Assembly (NCBI GenBank): GCA_051746205.1
Contig: JBNJEU010000062.1
Coordinates: 1-9,434 of the forward strand
Length of the DNA stretch: 9,434 nucleotides
Source: Thiohalospira sp051746205
GTDB taxonomy: Bacteria > Pseudomonadota > Gammaproteobacteria > Thiohalospirales > Thiohalospiraceae
Direction of reading: 5' to 3'
Below the pieces are notes generated by a model, which had not been told where the DNA came from, made no database searches, and saw only the letters and a program-made list of their open reading frames with translations. The position numbers were made by a program, and so were the translations under genes. This document shows, piece by piece, positions 6,546 to 9,434 of this stretch. Numbering within the stretch: the first letter of the stretch is position 1; each line of letters begins with the position of its first letter.

Positions 6546-7546
6546 TTACCGAACTGCGTCTGGTGGTGGTGGGTGACGGGCCCGCCGCCGAGGGGTTTCT
6601 GGAAGCCCTCTCCGGGGCCGAGTGGGCCCCGGAGATGGTGGAAGTACTGGCCGGCCGGCCGGAGCCCGGGCGGACCCTGAGCTACCGGCAGCGGGCGGTG
6701 GATGTGAACCCGGCCGGGGAGTTCGATTTCTCCTCGGCGGACCTGGCCGTCTTCCTGGATGATGCCGCCTGCGCCGAGGAGATGGCCGACCTGGCGGCGG
6801 CCGCCGGCTGCATGGTGGTGGAGGCCACCGGCGCCGTCTCCGGTCGGCCGGATGTCCCCCAGGTCGTGGCCGAACTCGACCCCGAGGGGGTGCTGGGCGC
6901 GGCGCTGGATCGCGGTCTGGTGAGCGTGCCGGTGGCCCCGGCGGCGCTGCTGGCGCGCCTGCTGGTGCCGCTGGAGCAGTTCGCCGGGGTGAAGGCGGTG
7001 CAGGCCACCGCGCTGCGCGGCATGAGCGGCTATGGCGGCGCCGCGGTGGAAGAACTGGCCGCCCAGACCGCCGCGCTGCTCAACGCCCAGCAGCGCGAGC
7101 CCGCCGTCTTCGACGCCGCTGTCGCCTTCAATCTGCTGCCGGAGGCCGGTGAGGCGGAGGGCGGCCAGGCCGCCACCGAGATGGCCATGGCCGAAAGCGT
7201 GCGCCGCTTCCTGGCGCGCGAGACCCTGCCGGTGACCGCCTCGGCTGTCACCGTGCCGGTCTTCCATGGCGACGGCCTCGCCCTGCACGTCGAGCTGGCC
7301 AGTGGCGTGGATCCCCGGGGCATTGCCGGTGTCCTGCGCGATGCCGGAATGGCCGCTGCGGATGGCCCGTTGGGGCCGGACCCGCGGGGTGTCGCCGAAG
7401 GCGAGGGCATCCAGGTGGGACGGATCCGGGTCATCGGCGAGGATGGGTGCCATCTGGCCCTGTGGGCGGTGGCCGATCCGGTGCGCGGACTGACCGTGCC
7501 GGCGGCTTTGACCATGATCGGACTTCTTGTCCAGGAACTGGCCTAA
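6542..7546 (+). CDS. usg: Usg, Asd-like protein without the catalytic cysteine
   Basis: A 334-residue homologue of aspartate-semialdehyde dehydrogenase, the USG-1 type often found directly beside asd or fimV; role unsettled. The fold signatures remain (V-V-V-G-D-G at 8-13, T-A-L-R-G-M-S-G-Y-G-G at 156-166 in place of the Asd substrate loop, V-P-V-F-H-G-D-G at 238-245). At the position of the Asd nucleophile (N-C-T) the protein reads S-V-P-V-A-P-A-A-L-L (128-137), with no cysteine. The nucleotide-binding glycine motif is also degenerate. It is therefore very unlikely to carry out the Asd reaction, and a structural or regulatory role is more plausible. Start ATG 6542 overlaps the asd stop, with GGAG at 6533-6536, so translation is probably coupled to asd. 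Gene name given by homology and position. Confidence 0.9.
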   Translation: MITELRLVVVGDGPAAEGFLEALSGAEWAPEMVEVLAGRPEPGRTLSYRQRAVDVNPAGEFDFSSADLAVFLDDAACAEEMADLAAAAGCMVVEATGAVSGRPDVPQVVAELDPEGVLGAALDRGLVSVPVAPAALLARLLVPLEQFAGVKAVQATALRGMSGYGGAAVEELAAQTAALLNAQQREPAVFDAAVAFNLLPEAGEAEGGQAATEMAMAESVRRFLARETLPVTASAVTVPVFHGDGLALHVELASGVDPRGIAGVLRDAGMAAADGPLGPDPRGVAEGEGIQVGRIRVIGEDGCHLALWAVADPVRGLTVPAALTMIGLLVQELA

Positions 7547-7583
7547 ACCTTTGCCCAGCAAGGCCGATTATCGTTGAACGGGT

Positions 7584-7613
7584 TTGGCCGCGCTCTGCTG
7601 ACTGCAGTATAGT
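7584..7613 (+). promoter_or_regulatory. Candidate sigma70 promoter of fimV
   Basis: TTGGCC (7584-7589) and TATAGT (7608-7613) are separated by 18 bases in the 126-base gap between usg and fimV. The -10 box matches the consensus well and the -35 moderately. Transcription would begin near 7620, giving a leader of about 50 bases. That leader holds a small GC hairpin (GGGGC at 7631-7635 with GCCCC at 7640-7644). I see no strong terminator after usg, so read-through from the leu-asd operon may add to fimV expression. Confidence 0.5.
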
Positions 7614-7660
7614 GGCGTCGTGCATTCGACGGGGCACCGGCCCCCGGGATTTCAAATCGT

Positions 7661-7665
7661 GGAGA
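7661..7665 (+). promoter_or_regulatory. Ribosome binding site that fixes the fimV TTG start
   Basis: GGAGA lies seven bases before TTG at 7673. No ATG or GTG in the same frame occurs between the site and the signal peptide, so this site and the hydrophobic N-terminus that follows together identify TTG as the start. Confidence 0.75.
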
Positions 7666-7672
7666 CGGGACG

Positions 7673-9434
7673 TTGATTCGATACGGTGCGTGGGCAGCGC
7701 TGCTGCTGCTGGGATTGCAGGCGACCCCCGCGTTCGCCGTGAGTCTGGGCGCGCTGGACCATGATTCCACCCTGAATCAGCCCTTCAGCGGCACAATTCC
7801 GCTGCACGACTTCGAACGCTCCGATGTCGAGCGCATGGAGGTTCGGCTCGCTCCCCGCGAGACCTTCGACCAGGCCGGCATGGAATGGCGCGATGCCCTG
7901 GATCAGCTCCGCTTCGAGCCGGTCTGGAGCGAGGGCGAAGGACACATCCGCGTCTCCAGCACCGAGCCGGTGCCCGAATCCTTCCTCGATTTCCTCGTGC
8001 AGGTGGACTGGCCGGCCGGCCGCCTCTTCCGGGAATATCGCGTCTATCTCGAGCCGCCCGATGTCACCGGCGACGAGCCCAGCACCATCGCGGCGCCATC
8101 GGCCGCCACCGAGGCCGGCATGCGCCCCGGCGAGGCGGAATCGGGGGCGATGATCTACGGGCCGGTGGCCCGGGGCGAGATGCTCTGGAACATCGCCGAG
8201 CGCATGCGTCCCGACGATTCGGTCAGCGTCCCGCAGGTGATCATGGCACTGATGCGCGACAACCCCGAGGCCTTCATCGACGACAACGCCAACCGGCTGA
8301 AGGCCGGCCATGTGCTGCGTCTGGAGAGCCCGGAGGAGGTCGCCGATATCGATGCGGAGGCCGCGGATGAGGAATTCTGGCGCCAGTACCGCGCTTGGCA
8401 GGACTTCCGTCAACGGCGCGCCGAGGAGACCACGCCGCGTTCCGACGAGACCGGGGCCGGAGGAGGATCTTCCGCGTCCGCGGACGAGAGCACCGGATTG
8501 ACCCTGGAGTCTCCGGAGTTCGAGGAACAGGTGTTGCGCCCCCATGGGGCCGATGTTGATGCCGAGGGTGACGGCATCGAGCGGATCCAGGCACTGGAGC
8601 GCGAGCTGGACGAGGCCCTCGCCGAGGCCGAAACGCGCCGGGAAGACAACGCGGCCCTGCGCCAGCGCATGGAGGCCATGGATGAGCAGATGGAAGCCAT
8701 CCAGCGCCTGCTGCGGATGGACAGTGACGAACTGGCGGCGCTGCAGGATGACGTCGGCGGGCGCGAGTCCGAGGATCCCCTGCGTCAGCGCATCGACGAG
8801 ATGGTGGCCTTCGTAAATCGCCATCCCCAGTGGTTCGGTATCGGTGCCGGCGCGCTGCTGCTGTTGCTGGCCCTCATCGGCGCCACCGTGAAACAGCTGC
8901 GCCAGGCCACCGGCAAGAAGAAGGAGCCGCCGCGGCCCCGGACCGTTGCCGCTGAACGCGCACGACGAGGCGAAGGGCGCGATCCCCTGCGCGAAGCGGA
9001 TGTCCATGCCTCCATGGGCGAATACGCCGAGGCGGTGGCGGTACTGGAACAGGCCATCGCCCGCTACCCCGGTCGCGCCGACTATCGCCGACGTCTGCTG
9101 GAACTGCACCACGAACAGGGCAACCGTGAGGCCTTCATCCGTGAAGCAGAGGCGATGCATCGCGACGTCGCTGGCGAGGCCCCCGAGGAATGGCAGCGCG
9201 TGCTGCAACTGGGCAGGGCGAGCTGGCCGGCCTATCCGCTCTTCACTCCGTCCGAATCGGAGGCCGGTGGTGAAGAGGGCGAAACCGGGAGCGGGATGGA
9301 GCCCGAGCATGAAGCCGAATCAGAGCTTGAGGCGGAGGCCGGGGCTGAGCCGGAGCTCGAGACCGAGCCGGAGCTTGAGACCGAGCCGGAGCTTGAGACC
9401 GAGCCGGAGCTTGAGACCGAGCCGGAGCTTGAGA
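7673..9434 (+). CDS. fimV: FimV-type LysM/coiled-coil envelope protein (3' end outside window)
   Basis: Homologue of Pseudomonas FimV, an inner-membrane protein with a peptidoglycan-binding part, which organises the cell pole and promotes type IV pilus assembly and twitching. The 587 visible residues are open throughout. Order: signal peptide (1-22, ending A-F-A); FimV N-terminal domain beginning V-S-L-G-A-L-D and T-L-N-Q-P-F-S-G (23 to about 128); LysM domain opening Y-G-P-V-A-R-G-E-M-L-W-N-I-A (about 162-220); acidic linker; coiled coil (about 300-349); a single transmembrane helix (about 387-406); a basic stretch (K-K-K); a TPR-like helical pair (about 439-498); then an acidic tail that turns into E-P-E-L-E-T repeats at residue 559 and leaves the window. 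The start is TTG, the only in-frame initiation codon before the signal peptide. The usual C-terminal TPR/FimV domain would lie beyond the edge. Confidence 0.92.
   Translation, partial: MIRYGAWAALLLLGLQATPAFAVSLGALDHDSTLNQPFSGTIPLHDFERSDVERMEVRLAPRETFDQAGMEWRDALDQLRFEPVWSEGEGHIRVSSTEPVPESFLDFLVQVDWPAGRLFREYRVYLEPPDVTGDEPSTIAAPSAATEAGMRPGEAESGAMIYGPVARGEMLWNIAERMRPDDSVSVPQVIMALMRDNPEAFIDDNANRLKAGHVLRLESPEEVADIDAEAADEEFWRQYRAWQDFRQRRAEETTPRSDETGAGGGSSASADESTGLTLESPEFEEQVLRPHGADVDAEGDGIERIQALERELDEALAEAETRREDNAALRQRMEAMDEQMEAIQRLLRMDSDELAALQDDVGGRESEDPLRQRIDEMVAFVNRHPQWFGIGAGALLLLLALIGATVKQLRQATGKKKEPPRPRTVAAERARRGEGRDPLREADVHASMGEYAEAVAVLEQAIARYPGRADYRRRLLELHHEQGNREAFIREAEAMHRDVAGEAPEEWQRVLQLGRASWPAYPLFTPSESEAGGEEGETGSGMEPEHEAESELEAEAGAEPELETEPELETEPELETEPELETEPELE
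9347..9434 (+). repeat. 18-base in-frame tandem repeat in fimV (E-P-E-L-E-T)
   Basis: Unit GAGCCGGAGCTTGAGACC. Four full copies stand at 9347-9364, 9365-9382, 9383-9400 and 9401-9418, and a fifth is cut by the window edge at 9419-9434. The first copy differs only by C for T at 9358; the next three are identical. The upstream sequence encodes E-P-E-H-E-A-E-S-E-L-E-A-E-A-G-A, a degenerate form of the same pattern, so the array seems to have grown from it. Each unit adds six residues in frame. The total copy number is unknown. Confidence 0.95.

Noticed and set aside
6086..7561. Long minus-strand open frame opposite asd and usg
   Set aside because: Mirror of codon bias in asd and usg; no start signal, no family resemblance.
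7547..7566. Terminator after usg formed by CCTTTGC and GCAAGG
   Set aside because: The short stem has a bulge and no following T-run.
7652..9310. Long minus-strand open frame opposite fimV
   Set aside because: The plus strand carries a clear FimV with signal peptide, LysM and transmembrane helix in order; the antisense frame has no coherent domain.
1..9434. CRISPR array, tRNA, rRNA or prophage genes
   Set aside because: No spaced direct repeats of CRISPR type, no cloverleaf or rRNA sequence, and no phage-like proteins were seen.

Overview
The window reads as a chromosomal stretch of a high-GC gammaproteobacterium. Three things support this: the order leuC-leuD-leuB-asd-usg-fimV, which is the arrangement I know from Pseudomonas and related high-GC gammaproteobacteria; an E. 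coli-type aspartate-semialdehyde dehydrogenase; and a recognisable FimV. The genus cannot be fixed from this sequence alone. All genes lie on the plus strand, and the long antisense open frames are composition shadows.

Layout: (1) 1-1230, the 3' part of a DinF-type MATE efflux transporter whose start lies left of the window. (2) 1243-1933, a VapBC-type toxin-antitoxin pair (ribbon-helix-helix antitoxin, PIN-domain toxin) with its own AT-rich promoter and an inverted repeat that looks like an operator. (3) 1934-2007, a short spacer with two palindromes, leading into leuC. (4) 2008-7546, a compact biosynthetic block: leuC and leuD overlap by one base, a 232-base inverted-repeat element follows, then leuB, asd and usg, with asd and usg overlapping by four bases. 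(5) 7547-7672, a promoter-containing gap. (6) 7673 to the right edge, fimV from a TTG start, running out of the window inside an 18-base tandem repeat that encodes E-P-E-L-E-T.

Function: LeuC and LeuD form isopropylmalate isomerase, and LeuB oxidises 3-isopropylmalate, so the block supplies the last dedicated steps to leucine before transamination. Asd makes aspartate semialdehyde for lysine, diaminopimelate, methionine and threonine. Usg is an Asd homologue without the catalytic cysteine. FimV is a cell-envelope and polar-organisation protein linked to type IV pili, sharing the locus but probably having its own promoter.

The part least explained by ordinary annotation is the leuD-leuB gap (4056-4287). 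It is almost wholly a giant inverted repeat: 52-base arms with one mismatch, then 11-bp and 12-bp inner stems. It begins inside the last codons of leuD and ends 10 bases before the leuB Shine-Dalgarno tract. It could be a MITE-like or REP-like insertion, an RNA processing or attenuation structure, or both. I see no sign of a new multi-gene system; the remaining genes belong to known families.
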